Position numbers and translations under genes: made by a program | Notes under the pieces: generated by a model | What the model saw: only the letters and a program-made list of their open reading frames with translations | Told to the model about the DNA's origin: nothing | The model's database searches: none | Shown here: one piece after another, positions 16,568 through 25,746 of the stretch | Position numbering within the stretch: the first letter of the stretch is position 1 | Layout: each line of letters starts with the position of its first letter | Source of the DNA: an uncultured bacterium | GTDB lineage: Bacteria > Bacillota > Clostridia > Oscillospirales > CAG-272 | Direction of reading: 5' to 3' | Assembly (NCBI GenBank): GCA_945920215.1 | Contig: CAMEJM010000001.1 | Location: 62,001-126,000, forward strand | DNA: 64,000 nt

Positions 16568-17165
16568 TTACACCTTTGAACAAGCCCTTGCAGACGAGGG
16601 CTACCGCGTAGTCTGCGGCATCGACGAGGCGGGGCGCGGCCCCTTGTCCGGTCCGGTTGTCGCGGCGGCGTGCGTGCTGCCCGTCGGGCTGGTCATAGAC
16701 GGACTAAACGACTCCAAAAAGTTGTCCCCGAAAAAGCGCGACCTGCTGTTTGACGTCATCCGTGAAAAAGCGCTTGACTTCGGCATCGGGCAGGCAAGCC
16801 CGGAGGAAATCGACCGCCTGAACATTCTGGGCGCTACCATGCTTGCCATGCGGCGCGCCGTTGCCGCCCTGAAAACCAAGCCGGATTTCGCCTTGGTGGA
16901 CGGAAACTGCGTGCGTGATTTCCCAATCCCCGCGAAGCCGGTCATCAAAGGGGACGCACTGTGCTGCTCCATCGCCGCGGCGAGCATTCTTGCCAAGGTC
17001 ACGCGGGACAGGCTGTGCCTTGCCGACGACGCGGCGTACCCCGCCTACGGGTTTGCCAAGCACAAGGGCTACGGCACGCCGGAACATATCGCCGCGCTGC
17101 GGGAATACGGTCCCACCCCCATCCACCGCAAAACCTTTCTGAAATTTCTTGACGAATCCAAATGA
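16560..17165 (+). CDS. rnhB: Ribonuclease HII
   Basis: RNase HII removes ribonucleotides and RNA primers from RNA-DNA hybrids. The 201-residue protein has the CGIDEAGRGPLSGPVVAAA box with the catalytic Asp-Glu pair, a further acidic residue in FALVDGNCV and the AASILAKVTRD motif. Length is typical. GGAGG lies 7 bases before the ATG, inside rbgA. The stop overlaps the yraN start by 4 bases. Confidence 0.96.
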   Translation: MPDYTFEQALADEGYRVVCGIDEAGRGPLSGPVVAAACVLPVGLVIDGLNDSKKLSPKKRDLLFDVIREKALDFGIGQASPEEIDRLNILGATMLAMRRAVAALKTKPDFALVDGNCVRDFPIPAKPVIKGDALCCSIAAASILAKVTRDRLCLADDAAYPAYGFAKHKGYGTPEHIAALREYGPTPIHRKTFLKFLDESK

Positions 17166-17602
17166 CCGCGAAGAGCATCGACCTCGCCGTTCTTGAAAAG
17201 AAAGCGGTCAAGCGGTGCGGATCTCCGATCGACAGCGGCGCCTACGGCGAATACATCGCCGCGGAATACCTGCGCGCAATCGGATACCGAATCCGCGGAA
17301 GAAATATCCGTCTGGCGCATGAGGAGATAGACCTTGTGGCGCAGCGGCGGGGCGTGCGGGTGTTTACGGAGGTCAAGACCCGCAGGCAGACGCCCGCAGA
17401 GGAAAACCGCTACGGCTCCCCCGCGGCCGCGGTAAACGCGGAAAAACGGCGCCACCTTGCTTCCGCCGCGCGGCGCTATAATGCCCTTCACCCTACGTGC
17501 CGCATGACGCGTATGGACATCATCGAAATATACCTTGACCCCGCCGCCGACGGCTTTCGGCTTGTGGGGCTCAACCACATACAGGACGCCTTCCGCGCAT
17601 AG
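17162..17602 (+). CDS. UPF0102 (YraN) family endonuclease-fold protein
   Basis: The 146-residue protein contains the YraN core: GEYIAAEYLRAIGYRIRGRNIR, then HEEIDLVAQRRGVRVFTEVKTRR with the Asp and Glu-Val-Lys of a restriction-endonuclease-like fold. It commonly follows rnhB. Its role is poorly known; a Holliday-junction or DNA repair link has been suggested. Translation is coupled to rnhB by an ATGA overlap. Confidence 0.9.
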   Translation: MTAKSIDLAVLEKKAVKRCGSPIDSGAYGEYIAAEYLRAIGYRIRGRNIRLAHEEIDLVAQRRGVRVFTEVKTRRQTPAEENRYGSPAAAVNAEKRRHLASAARRYNALHPTCRMTRMDIIEIYLDPAADGFRLVGLNHIQDAFRA

Positions 17603-17633
17603 GTTGTATCAAACCCTTATCCGGGAGGTCGCA

Positions 17634-18530
17634 ATGCAACTGTACCTGACGCACGCCGATACCCCCTACCGTATGTACAAGGAAGAGCTTTCCCTCTCCG
17701 CCCCCGCATTGCAATTGCGGCTCTCAGACCTCGACGGATTTGAGAGCGCCACCGTCGTATTCGCTTTTTGGAGTGATTGGCGGCTCTCCGACGAAGCGGC
17801 GTGGGAAGCCTATCTTGCCATGCGCGCGGACTGCGCGCGCAAATGCGCCGCACTTCCTGCAAATATCAAACTGCTCTATGCCATGGAGGACGCCCGCCCC
17901 CTTGCCGGCGACACCGCGGCGCGGCTTGACATCCTTATGCGGGACGGCGTGAAAATTCTGACCCCGCTGTGGCGCGGCGAAAGCCGACTCGGCGGTGCGT
18001 TCGATACCTCCCTGCCTCTCACCCCTTTGGGGGTCAGAGTGGCGGAAGCCGCCGCGGAGAGAGGCATGACCCTTGATATTTCCCACGCGAGCCGTGAAAG
18101 CGCCGCGGAGATCATGAACATCGCACAGGCATACGGCACGCCGGTCTGCGCCACGCATTCCAACTTCTACACGGTTCACCCGCACCCCCGCAACCTGACG
18201 GACGCGGAAGCCTGCCGTATTGCGCAGCGGGGCGGCGTGATAGGTCTGTCCTTTGTTCCCTCACATCTCGGCGGGCGGGCGAACCTTGACAGCCTGTTCC
18301 GTCATATTGAGCACGGCTTGTCCCTCGGCTTGGCAAAGCACCTTGCCCTCGGCACCGATTACGACGGAACCGACGAGCTGCCGCGCGGTCTTGACGGCGG
18401 CTCCTCCGACCTCTATCCGCTTGCGTTTGCCATGCGGGCGCGGGGCTATGACGAGACATTCATTGAAGATTTCTTTTGCGGCAACGCCGCGCGGGCGCTC
18501 CCTCCGGGAGAGTTCCCGAAAAGCAGATAA
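17634..18530 (+). CDS. Membrane dipeptidase (peptidase M19) family protein
   Basis: The 298-residue protein has the M19 layout of metal ligands: an N-terminal HADTPYRMYKE (family consensus DGHND), the bridging glutamate in LLYAMEDARPL, and TLDISHAS, CATHSN and LGTDYDG later on. The start at 17634 has GGGAGGT 6 bases upstream; the earlier in-frame ATG lies within yraN. M19 enzymes hydrolyse dipeptides, including D-amino-acid forms, so a peptide recycling role is likely. The protein is short for the family, with no signal peptide, so it is probably cytosolic. It lies 31 bases after yraN. Confidence 0.85.
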   Translation: MQLYLTHADTPYRMYKEELSLSAPALQLRLSDLDGFESATVVFAFWSDWRLSDEAAWEAYLAMRADCARKCAALPANIKLLYAMEDARPLAGDTAARLDILMRDGVKILTPLWRGESRLGGAFDTSLPLTPLGVRVAEAAAERGMTLDISHASRESAAEIMNIAQAYGTPVCATHSNFYTVHPHPRNLTDAEACRIAQRGGVIGLSFVPSHLGGRANLDSLFRHIEHGLSLGLAKHLALGTDYDGTDELPRGLDGGSSDLYPLAFAMRARGYDETFIEDFFCGNAARALPPGEFPKSR

Positions 18531-18630
18531 AAATCTTGATTTATACAAAATGGGAGAACTTGAAAACTCCCGGTATTCCCCCGGTATCAACCTGTTTGAA
18601 CGAGAAAATCACATAAAGGAAGCAACTCTT

Positions 18631-20118
18631 ATGAAGTACACCAGCACCAGACACACACATCCCGACTGTGTGAGCGCAGCACAGGCAATCAAAAACGGAT
18701 TGGCGCCTGACGGCGGTCTTTATATGCCGACCGAACTCCCAACCCTTGCCCTCGCGGAAATCGAAGGGCTGATCAACAAGACATATGCGGCGCGCTCTGC
18801 GTACATTCTCAGCAAATTTTTAACCGATTACGCGGCGCAGGAGCTGCTTGAGGATTGCAGCGCGGCATACGCCGGCGACCGCTTCCCCGGCGGGGCGGCG
18901 CCTGTCGTGTCCCTCGACGGCTCTCTGCACGTGCTGGAGCTTTGGCACGGTCCGACCGCGGCATTCAAGGACATGGCGCTTCAGATCATGCCGCGTCTCT
19001 TGTCCCGCGCCCTGCAAAAGACCGGCGAGACGCGCACCGCAATGATTTTGGTCGCCACCTCCGGGGACACCGGCAAAGCGGCGCTGGAGGGCTACCGTGA
19101 CGTACCGCAGACCAAAATTCAGGTCTTTTATCCGGTGGACGGCGTTTCCCGCGTGCAGAAACTGCAAATGACCACCCAAATGGGAGACAATGTCTGCGTG
19201 CGTGCCATCCGCGGCAATTTTGACGACGCGCAAAGCGGCGTCAAACGCATTTTCGCAGACGCGGAGATTGCCGAGAAGCTGGACGCAGAGGGCGTATTCC
19301 TCTCCAGCGCGAACTCCATCAACTGGGGCAGACTGGCTCCTCAGATCGTCTATTATGTATCCGCCTACTGCGATCTGGTCAGAAACGGGACTGTCTCTCT
19401 CGGAGAAGAAATCGACGTCTGCGTGCCGACAGGCAACTTCGGCAATATTTTCGCGGCGTTCATCGCCAAGCAAATGGGACTTCCCATCGCGCGTCTGATT
19501 TGCGCCTCCAACACCAATAACATTCTGACGGACTTCCTTGAAACCGGCGTATACGACCGCAACCGCGCGTTCTACACCACCATGTCCCCCTCCATGGACA
19601 TTCTGGTCTCCTCCAACCTGGAGCGCCTTTTGTACCTCATTTCCGGTGCGGAAAAGACCGCCGCTTATATGCGTTCGCTTGCCGAAACCGGCGCTTACCG
19701 CATTTCAGACAGCGAGCTGGCGCTGATCCGCAATCATTTCATCGGTTTCTACACCGACGAGAAAGAGACCGCCGCGCTGATCCGCGACACCTATGAAAAA
19801 TACGGTTACCTGTGCGACACGCACACCGCGGTGGGCATGGGCGCCGTCCGGAAATACCGCGAAAGCGGCGAGAGCAACCGCAAGGTGCTGCTTGCCTCCA
19901 CTGCCTCTCCGTACAAGTTTGCCTATGACGTCTACCGCAGTCTGACGGGCGAAAGCGCCGGGGACGAGCTTGCAGCACTGGACGCCCTGACAGAAAAAAC
20001 AGGGGTCCCGATCCCTGCGCCCCTCACAAACATGGGTGAGCGCAAGGTTCGGTTCCCCGAAGTGGTACCCCCCGCCGATATGCCGGCAGAGGTGCTTGCG
20101 TTCGCGGCACGGAAATAA
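18631..20118 (+). CDS. thrC: Threonine synthase
   Basis: The PLP enzyme converts O-phosphohomoserine to threonine. The 495-residue protein begins MKYTSTRHTHPDCVSAAQAI and has the PLP lysine in HGPTAAFKDMALQIM, a phosphate loop VATSGDTGKAALEG and the CVPTGNFGNIFA segment. This is the long, E. coli-like form. Frames extend into the upstream dipeptidase gene, but AAGGAAG 8 bases before the ATG at 18631 supports this start. hom and thrB are not adjacent. The 100-base upstream gap has GGGAG/CTCCC complementarity but no recognisable T-box. Confidence 0.95.
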   Translation: MKYTSTRHTHPDCVSAAQAIKNGLAPDGGLYMPTELPTLALAEIEGLINKTYAARSAYILSKFLTDYAAQELLEDCSAAYAGDRFPGGAAPVVSLDGSLHVLELWHGPTAAFKDMALQIMPRLLSRALQKTGETRTAMILVATSGDTGKAALEGYRDVPQTKIQVFYPVDGVSRVQKLQMTTQMGDNVCVRAIRGNFDDAQSGVKRIFADAEIAEKLDAEGVFLSSANSINWGRLAPQIVYYVSAYCDLVRNGTVSLGEEIDVCVPTGNFGNIFAAFIAKQMGLPIARLICASNTNNILTDFLETGVYDRNRAFYTTMSPSMDILVSSNLERLLYLISGAEKTAAYMRSLAETGAYRISDSELALIRNHFIGFYTDEKETAALIRDTYEKYGYLCDTHTAVGMGAVRKYRESGESNRKVLLASTASPYKFAYDVYRSLTGESAGDELAALDALTEKTGVPIPAPLTNMGERKVRFPEVVPPADMPAEVLAFAARK

Positions 20119-20133
20119 GCGCCGCGCGCCGCA

Positions 20134-20319
20134 TTAACCCTCCGTCTTGGGACGGAACGTCACGCACAGAGTCTGCGCGGAGGTTTTCGCCTCGGTCGGA
20201 CCCACTGCGATTTCGTTTGCGGTGCAGCAGTTATGGCTGTCGTGATAGACGCAGCTTTCCACATTGCAGACAATCCCCTTGATATGCTTGGGGCAGCAGG
20301 TGTTCTTCTCGGTATCCAT
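20134..20319 (-). CDS. DUF1540 cysteine-rich small protein
   Basis: The 61-residue protein carries the DUF1540 pattern: CNVESCVYHDSHNCCTA, then EIAVGP and TLCVTF, with eight cysteines in all, suggesting metal binding. Function is unknown. GGAGGGG lies 6 bases before the ATG. It is convergent with thrC, with only 15 bases between the stops. Confidence 0.88.
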   Translation of the reverse strand: MDTEKNTCCPKHIKGIVCNVESCVYHDSHNCCTANEIAVGPTEAKTSAQTLCVTFRPKTEG

Positions 20320-20411
20320 GGTATCCCCTCCAAAAAAATGATTGACGGTAGACCGTCACCATACAGTATGCCGCGTTTTTCACCTTATCAAACATAGGAA
20401 ACGGAGATAGT

Positions 20412-21137
20412 ATGGCGGTTTTTGTGATTGCCGATCTGCATCTGTCCACCGGCGCCGGCACGGATAAATCCATGGAAGTGTTCGGCGCGCGCTGGGCGGA
20501 TTATACCGAAAAGCTCCGCCGGAACTGGAGCGCGCTGGTTGCGCCGGACGACACCGTGGTGATTCCCGGAGACATCTCCTGGGCGCTGACATTGCCGGAG
20601 GCAAAAAGCGACCTTTCCTTTATTCACTCCCTGCCCGGCAAAAAGATACTCGCCAAGGGAAACCACGATTTTTGGTGGACGAGTCTCAAAAAAATGCAGG
20701 CGTTTTGTCAAGAGAACGGTTTTGATTCCATTTCCTTTCTGCATCACAGCGCGGTACGCGCCGAAAACTTTATTCTCTGCGGCACGCGCGGTTGGTTTCA
20801 CGACGATACGGGCGACGGCACAACGCCCGCGGAAAATGAGCGCCTGACCATGCGAGAGGCGCTGCGCCTGGACATCAGCCTCGGAGAAGCGGAAAAACTC
20901 TCCGCGGAAAACCCGGGCTGTGAAAAAATCGCGTTCTTCCACTTCCCGCCCGTCTGGAACGGAGAAGCCGAGGAAGCCTTTACCTCCCGCCTTGAAGCGG
21001 CGGGGATCCGGCGATGCTATTTCGGGCATATCCACGGCGCCTACGCGCTGCCGTCCTACACCGATTACGGGGGCGTGCGCTACACCTTGGCGTCTGCGGA
21101 CTACCTGTCTTTTACCCCCCTTTTCATTCCGAAATGA
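20412..21137 (+). CDS. Metallophosphoesterase family protein
   Basis: The 241-residue protein shows the calcineurin-like metal ligands in order: FVIADLHLS, VIPGDISWAL, AKGNHDFWW, FHFPP and FGHIHGA. The combination GNHDFWW with GDISWAL is typical of a Firmicute family of predicted phosphohydrolases of unknown substrate. GGAGA lies 7 bases before the ATG. It is divergent from the DUF1540 gene and precedes tig. Confidence 0.85.
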   Translation: MAVFVIADLHLSTGAGTDKSMEVFGARWADYTEKLRRNWSALVAPDDTVVIPGDISWALTLPEAKSDLSFIHSLPGKKILAKGNHDFWWTSLKKMQAFCQENGFDSISFLHHSAVRAENFILCGTRGWFHDDTGDGTTPAENERLTMREALRLDISLGEAEKLSAENPGCEKIAFFHFPPVWNGEAEEAFTSRLEAAGIRRCYFGHIHGAYALPSYTDYGGVRYTLASADYLSFTPLFIPK

Positions 21138-21165
21138 AAACTTCCTTATAAATATGATAAAACTC

Positions 21166-21194
21166 TTGACTTAATCTCTGATTTCCAGTAAAAT
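21166..21194 (+). promoter_or_regulatory. Promoter of tig-clpP
   Basis: TTGACT (21166-21171), 17-base spacer, TAAAAT (21189-21194). No CtsR-type heptad repeat is visible around it. Confidence 0.75.
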
Positions 21195-21263
21195 ATATTA
21201 GTGTTTTTTTGTATTTAATAAAAAATATGAGAATCGACAAAACATTCGGAGGTACCAAAACCC

Positions 21264-22574
21264 ATGAGTCTTTCCAAGAAGGAATTGACAGCACCCAATC
21301 AGTACGAGATTGAATTTTCCGTAGATAAGGAGACTTTCGCCAAGGCAACCGACGCCGCATACAAGAAGAACGTCCGCAAGATGAACGTCCCCGGCTTCAG
21401 ACCCGGCAAGGCGCCCAAGCACGTGATTGAACGTATGTACGGCGAAGGCGTATTCTACAACGACGCCATCGACGAGGTTCTTCCCGCCGCATACGAGGCA
21501 GCCGTGAAGGAAGCCGAACTTGACACGGTCGGTCAGCCCGAAATCGACATTGTTTCCGTCGGTGCGGACGGCGTGACTTTCAAAGCCAAAGTGGCTGTGA
21601 AGCCCGACGTGGAGATCGACAATTATCTCGGCATCAAGGCAGAGAAAAAGGTCAAGAGAGTTCTCAAAAAAGACATTGACGACGAGGTGAAGCGCGTGCA
21701 GGAGCGCAATGCCCGCAGCGTTGAAATCACCGACCGCGCCGCACAGGACGGCGACACCGTGAACATCGACTACGCAGGCAGCGTGGACGGCGTGGCATTT
21801 GACGGCGGCACGGCAAACGGGCAGTCCCTGAAACTCGGCAGCGGGCAGTTCATCCCCGGTTTTGAAGAACAAGTCGTCGGCAAGAAGATCGGCGAAGAAT
21901 TTGACGTCAACGTGACCTTCCCCACAGAGTATCATGCCAAGGACCTCGCCGGCAAGGCGGCAGTGTTCCGCTGCAAGCTCAACGGCATTTCGGTTTCCGA
22001 GCTTCCCGCGCTGGACGATGAATTTGCCAAGGACGTCTCCGAATTCGATACCCTCGATGAATATAAGGCAGACATCAAGGCAAAACTTCAGGAGAAAAAC
22101 GCCAAGGCAGCCGACAGCGAAGTGGAAAGCAAGCTCTGCGAAGAGCTAATCAAGCTGATGAAAGCCGACATTCCGGAAGCGATGTTTGTCGCCGAAACCG
22201 AGAACTTCCTGCGTGACTACGACAACCGTATGCGTATGCAGGGGCTCGACCTCAAGACCTATCTCCAGTACACCGGCATGACGCTGGATCAGATGCGCGC
22301 ACAGCTCCGTCCGCAGGCTGAACAGCAGGTGAAGCTGCGCCTGGCGCTTGAAGCCATTGCCAAGAAAGAAAACCTCACCGCGAAAGCAGAGGACGTCGAG
22401 GCAGAATACAAGCGCGTTTCCGACGCATATAATGTTCCGCTTGACAAAGTAAAGGAAATGATCAAGCAGGAAGACATTGAGGCAGACATGGTTGTGAAAG
22501 CCGCAATGGATCTTGTCAAAGCAAAGGCTGTCACCAAGGCTCCCGCAAAGGAAAAGGCAGCCGACGCAGAATAA
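21264..22574 (+). CDS. tig: Trigger factor
   Basis: Trigger factor is the ribosome-bound chaperone and prolyl isomerase. The 436-residue protein has the ribosome-binding domain with VPGFRPGKAPKHVIE (residues 44-58), the FKBP-type PPIase domain (about 155-245; DGDTVNIDYAGSVDG, FIPGFEEQVVG) and a C-terminal helical chaperone domain ending in an Ala/Lys-rich tail. GGAGG lies 9 bases upstream of the ATG. Together with clpP and clpX it forms the common Firmicute order tig-clpP-clpX. Confidence 0.97.
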   Translation: MSLSKKELTAPNQYEIEFSVDKETFAKATDAAYKKNVRKMNVPGFRPGKAPKHVIERMYGEGVFYNDAIDEVLPAAYEAAVKEAELDTVGQPEIDIVSVGADGVTFKAKVAVKPDVEIDNYLGIKAEKKVKRVLKKDIDDEVKRVQERNARSVEITDRAAQDGDTVNIDYAGSVDGVAFDGGTANGQSLKLGSGQFIPGFEEQVVGKKIGEEFDVNVTFPTEYHAKDLAGKAAVFRCKLNGISVSELPALDDEFAKDVSEFDTLDEYKADIKAKLQEKNAKAADSEVESKLCEELIKLMKADIPEAMFVAETENFLRDYDNRMRMQGLDLKTYLQYTGMTLDQMRAQLRPQAEQQVKLRLALEAIAKKENLTAKAEDVEAEYKRVSDAYNVPLDKVKEMIKQEDIEADMVVKAAMDLVKAKAVTKAPAKEKAADAE

Positions 22575-22598
22575 TTTTTTTCCCAAGGAGGAAACACC

Positions 22599-23183
22599 AT
22601 GGCACTTGTTCCATACGTCATTGAACAGACCAGCCGCGGAGAGCGTTCCTACGACATCTATTCCCGCCTGCTCAACGACAGAATCATCTTTTTGGCAGAC
22701 GAGGTCAATGACGTCACCGCCTCTCTGGTGGTTGCACAGATGCTGTATCTGGAAGCGCAGGACCCCGATAAGGATATCAACTTTTATATCAACAGTCCCG
22801 GCGGCTCCATTTCCTCCGGCATGGCGATTTACGACACCATGAAATTCATCAAGTGCGACGTTTCCACCATCTGCATCGGTATGGCGGCAAGCATGGGGGC
22901 GTTTCTGCTCTCCTCCGGCACGCCCGGAAAACGTCTCGCTCTGCCCAACAGCGAAATTATGATCCACCAGCCCCTTGGCGGCGCCCAAGGTCAGGCAACC
23001 GACATTAAAATCCATGCGGATCACATCCTGTTTATCCGTGAAAAACTGAACCGCCTGCTCTCCGAGCAGACCGGCAAGCCCTACGACGTCATCTGCCGCG
23101 ACACCGAGCGCGACAATTTCATGACGGCGCAGCAGGCACTGGAATACGGCCTTGTGGATAAAGTGATCGAGCACCGCGCCTGA
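22599..23183 (+). CDS. clpP: ATP-dependent Clp protease proteolytic subunit
   Basis: The 194-residue serine protease has the catalytic serine in [14 protein letters not shown] (Ser98), histidine in [15 protein letters not shown] (His123) and the aspartate in [11 protein letters not shown]-terminus [19 protein letters not shown] and length are standard. AAGGAGG lies 6 bases before the ATG, 24 bases after tig with no terminator, so the two are co-transcribed. A terminator separates clpP from clpX. Confidence 0.97.
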   Translation: MALVPYVIEQTSRGERSYDIYSRLLNDRIIFLADEVNDVTASLVVAQMLYLEAQDPDKDINFYINSPGGSISSGMAIYDTMKFIKCDVSTICIGMAASMGAFLLSSGTPGKRLALPNSEIMIHQPLGGAQGQATDIKIHADHILFIREKLNRLLSEQTGKPYDVICRDTERDNFMTAQQALEYGLVDKVIEHRA

Positions 23184-23195
23184 GGAAAAATGACT

Positions 23196-23230
23196 ACGGG
23201 GCTGTTGCGGGAAAGCAACACCCCGTTTTC
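23196..23230 (+). terminator. Terminator between clpP and clpX
   Basis: ACGGGG-C-TGTTGC pairs with GCAACA-CCCCGT around GGGAAA, followed by TTTCTTT. It could limit read-through into clpX or mark separate transcription. Confidence 0.7.
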
Positions 23231-23265
23231 TTTCACATAAGGATTCTTTTTAAGGAAGGAACACT

Positions 23266-24573
23266 ATGCCAACATTCGGTAAGAACAACGACGTCCGCCG
23301 CTGCGCGTTCTGCGGCCGCACCGAGCACCAGGTACTCTGCCTGATCCCTTCTCCGACCGGCATTTATATCTGCGATAACTGCGTGGACGCCTGTGAGGAA
23401 CTGCTCAACACGCACGTCAACGCGGAAGGCGAGGACACTGCCCCCCTAACGCTGGAAACCCTGCCGACGCCGCAGGAAATCAAGGAGATGCTGGACGAAC
23501 ACGTGATCGGTCAGGACGAAGCCAAACGCGTACTGTCGGTGGCGGTTTATAATCATTACAAGCGCATTCTGAACCTTGACGAGCGCAACGAGCGCAAGAA
23601 AGCGCGCGATCAAAAGGGAAAGAAAGCCGCGGACAACGCCCCCGCGGAGGAGGACGTGGAACTCCAGAAATCCAACGTCCTGCTGCTGGGGCCTACCGGT
23701 GTGGGAAAAACCTATCTGGCGCAGACTCTTGCCCGTTCTTTCCGCGTGCCGTTTGCCATTGCGGACGCCACCACCCTGACCGAAGCAGGCTATGTCGGCG
23801 AGGATGTGGAGAACATCCTGCTCCGCCTGATTCAGGCAGCCGACTACGACGTGGAGAAAGCCGAGCGCGGCATTATCTATATTGATGAAATCGATAAGAT
23901 TTCCCGCAAGAGCGAGAACCGTTCCATCACCCGTGACGTATCCGGCGAGGGCGTACAGCAGGCGCTCTTGAAAATCATTGAGGGCACGGTCGCCAACGTC
24001 CCTCCACAGGGCGGCAGAAAGCACCCGAACCAGGAATTCATACAGATTCACACCGAGAATATTCTGTTCATCTGCGGCGGCGCCTTTGACGGCTTGGAGC
24101 AGATCATTGAACAGCGGCGCGGACAGCACACCATCGGCTTCGGCGGTGAGATCCGTTCCCGCAAAGAACAGGTCACGCGCGGCGTTTACGCCGATGTGAC
24201 AAGCCACGATATTGTCAAATACGGCATTATTCCGGAGCTTGTCGGACGTCTGCCCGTCATCACCACGCTCGACAATCTGGACGAGGAAGCGTTGGTACGT
24301 ATCATTCGTGAGCCGAAAAACGCGATGTACAAACAGTATCGCAAGCTCTTTGAAATGGACGGGGTGGAACTGGAGTTTGAAGAGGACGCGTTCCGTGCCG
24401 TCGCCCACCTTGCCATTGAGCGCGAGACGGGGGCGCGCGGTCTGCGCTCGATCATGGAGTCCATCATGCTGGAGCCCATGTACGATATTCCCAGCCGGAA
24501 AGATGTGAAAAAAATCGTCGTTACCGCGGGATACGTCCTCGGCAAAGAGCCACTCAAAATTATCACAAAATAA
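23266..24573 (+). CDS. clpX: ATP-dependent Clp protease ATP-binding subunit ClpX
   Basis: ClpX is the hexameric unfoldase partner of ClpP. The 435-residue protein has the N-terminal zinc domain [10 protein letters not shown] and [11 protein letters not shown], Walker [18 protein letters not shown], Walker [11 protein letters not shown], a sensor region and the C-terminal small domain with [16 protein letters not shown]. An inserted charged stretch ([19 protein letters not shown]) precedes the AAA core. AAGGAAGG lies 9 bases before the ATG. It is followed by a strong terminator. Confidence 0.97.
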   Translation: MPTFGKNNDVRRCAFCGRTEHQVLCLIPSPTGIYICDNCVDACEELLNTHVNAEGEDTAPLTLETLPTPQEIKEMLDEHVIGQDEAKRVLSVAVYNHYKRILNLDERNERKKARDQKGKKAADNAPAEEDVELQKSNVLLLGPTGVGKTYLAQTLARSFRVPFAIADATTLTEAGYVGEDVENILLRLIQAADYDVEKAERGIIYIDEIDKISRKSENRSITRDVSGEGVQQALLKIIEGTVANVPPQGGRKHPNQEFIQIHTENILFICGGAFDGLEQIIEQRRGQHTIGFGGEIRSRKEQVTRGVYADVTSHDIVKYGIIPELVGRLPVITTLDNLDEEALVRIIREPKNAMYKQYRKLFEMDGVELEFEEDAFRAVAHLAIERETGARGLRSIMESIMLEPMYDIPSRKDVKKIVVTAGYVLGKEPLKIITK

Positions 24574-24596
24574 TCAGATTTTTCTGAAGCCAAATA

Positions 24597-24634
24597 AAAA
24601 ACGATGCAGCCGAAAAGCAAGCATCGTTTTTTTA
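24597..24634 (+). terminator. Terminator of clpX
   Basis: ACGATGC (24601-24607) and GCATCGT (24621-24627) are followed by TTTTTTATTG. The same ACGATGC/GCATCGT stem recurs after tRNA-Leu at 38.6 kb. Confidence 0.85.
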
Positions 24635-24681
24635 TTGTCAAATGATAGGAAAGGGGAAGCCGCAGGACGGCAGCCCGTCGA

Positions 24682-25542
24682 TTATCCGGCAACCTCCTCC
24701 GCACGGCGCCCTGCCGAAGCGGTCAGGCGGCGGAACGCAAGCGGTGTTTTCCCGGTAACCTTGCGAAACAGTTTGCTGAAATAATTGCCGCTGACAAGCC
24801 CGATTTCCGCAGCAATCTGCGCCACGGGCATATCGCTCTCCAACAGCAGAATCATAGAGCGGTTGATTCGCACTGAATTGATATAATCTACCGTGGTTTT
24901 CCCGATGGAGTCCCGGAACAGTTTTGTGAAGTAGTCGGGCGTCACGCACAGCAGCTCCGCAAGCTGCGGCACGCTGATCTTCTCCCGGTAATGCTCGTCA
25001 ATATAGTCCAGCACAGGGCGCAGGCGCAGGACGTTATGGTAAATGGCGCGGTCGTTTTCCTTGGTAGCGCCGTAGGAGGCGAGAATCTGCGCCATCATCA
25101 GCATGATCTGCCCCCGCAGGCGCAGACTGTAACAGAGGTCCTTGGAAAGATACTCTCCGCGGCAGTTTTCAAAGGCGCGACGGACAGGAACGTACAGGGG
25201 GGATGTGGTGGTAATTCTGTTATCCCGTGTGCGCGACTGCACCGCAAACATATAAAGCAGGTCGTACTCGATGCTTTCGGTCATATCGTCGAAAAGCTGC
25301 TTGGAAAACCAAATCGAACGCAGAACGGCATTCTCGGATAACGCCGCGGCAGAACGCACCATATCGGGCGTCATGAAGAAGAAATCCCCCGCCCCGGCGG
25401 AAAAGGTACACATAGCGGTGCTGACCGCGACGGTACCGCGCAATACATATAAGAGTTCAAAACACCCGGGATGACGGTACGGCGGCAACAATATTCCTGC
25501 GGCGCTATACTCATCACACCCGAATACAAACTGACTCTCCAT
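24682..25542 (-). CDS. AraC-family transcriptional regulator
   Basis: The 286-residue protein has an N-terminal cupin-like sensing domain (residues about 10-100, ILLPPYRHPGCFELLYVLRG) and a C-terminal double helix-turn-helix: QLAELLCVTPDYFTKLFRDSIG and QIAAEIGLVSGNYFSKLFRK. The inducer is unknown; neighbours do not point to a sugar operon. The frame extends upstream by 40 codons, but GGAGGTGGGGGG just before the ATG at 25542 and the promoter immediately upstream fix this start. Confidence 0.85.
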   Translation of the reverse strand: MESQFVFGCDEYSAAGILLPPYRHPGCFELLYVLRGTVAVSTAMCTFSAGAGDFFFMTPDMVRSAAALSENAVLRSIWFSKQLFDDMTESIEYDLLYMFAVQSRTRDNRITTTSPLYVPVRRAFENCRGEYLSKDLCYSLRLRGQIMLMMAQILASYGATKENDRAIYHNVLRLRPVLDYIDEHYREKISVPQLAELLCVTPDYFTKLFRDSIGKTTVDYINSVRINRSMILLLESDMPVAQIAAEIGLVSGNYFSKLFRKVTGKTPLAFRRLTASAGRRAEEVAG

Positions 25543-25569
25543 CCCCCCACCTCCGTTTCTGTTATATTT

Positions 25570-25598
25570 ATTATAACATAAAAGGGGTATTTTGTAAA
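25570..25598 (-). promoter_or_regulatory. Promoter of the AraC-family gene
   Basis: TTTACA (25593-25598), 17-base spacer and TATAAT (25570-25575) on the minus strand. Confidence 0.65.
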
Positions 25599-25659
25599 GA
25601 AAATATCGGAAAAAGGATAAAACGCCTGTTTTGCAGCTAAAAAAGAAGAAGCACCGCTT

Positions 25660-25693
25660 CATTCATATTTCATTCATATTTATTGTGTAAAAT
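25660..25693 (+). promoter_or_regulatory. Tandem 11-bp repeat abutting the -10 of the HtrA-like gene
   Basis: CATTCATATTT occurs twice in exact tandem (25660-25670, 25671-25681), 6 bases upstream of TAAAAT (25688-25693). No good -35 exists. An 11-bp direct repeat in the -35 position is the layout used by OmpR/PhoB-family activators; the factor is unknown. Confidence 0.45.
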
Positions 25694-25746
25694 AGAAATG
25701 AAATAATGTGGCGCCGATGGGCGTCCCTTTGAACGGAGAGACCTCT

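Noticed and set aside
18531..18630. T-box leader before thrC
   Set aside because: The gap is too short and lacks the T-box consensus; only a short GGAG/CTCC complementarity is present.
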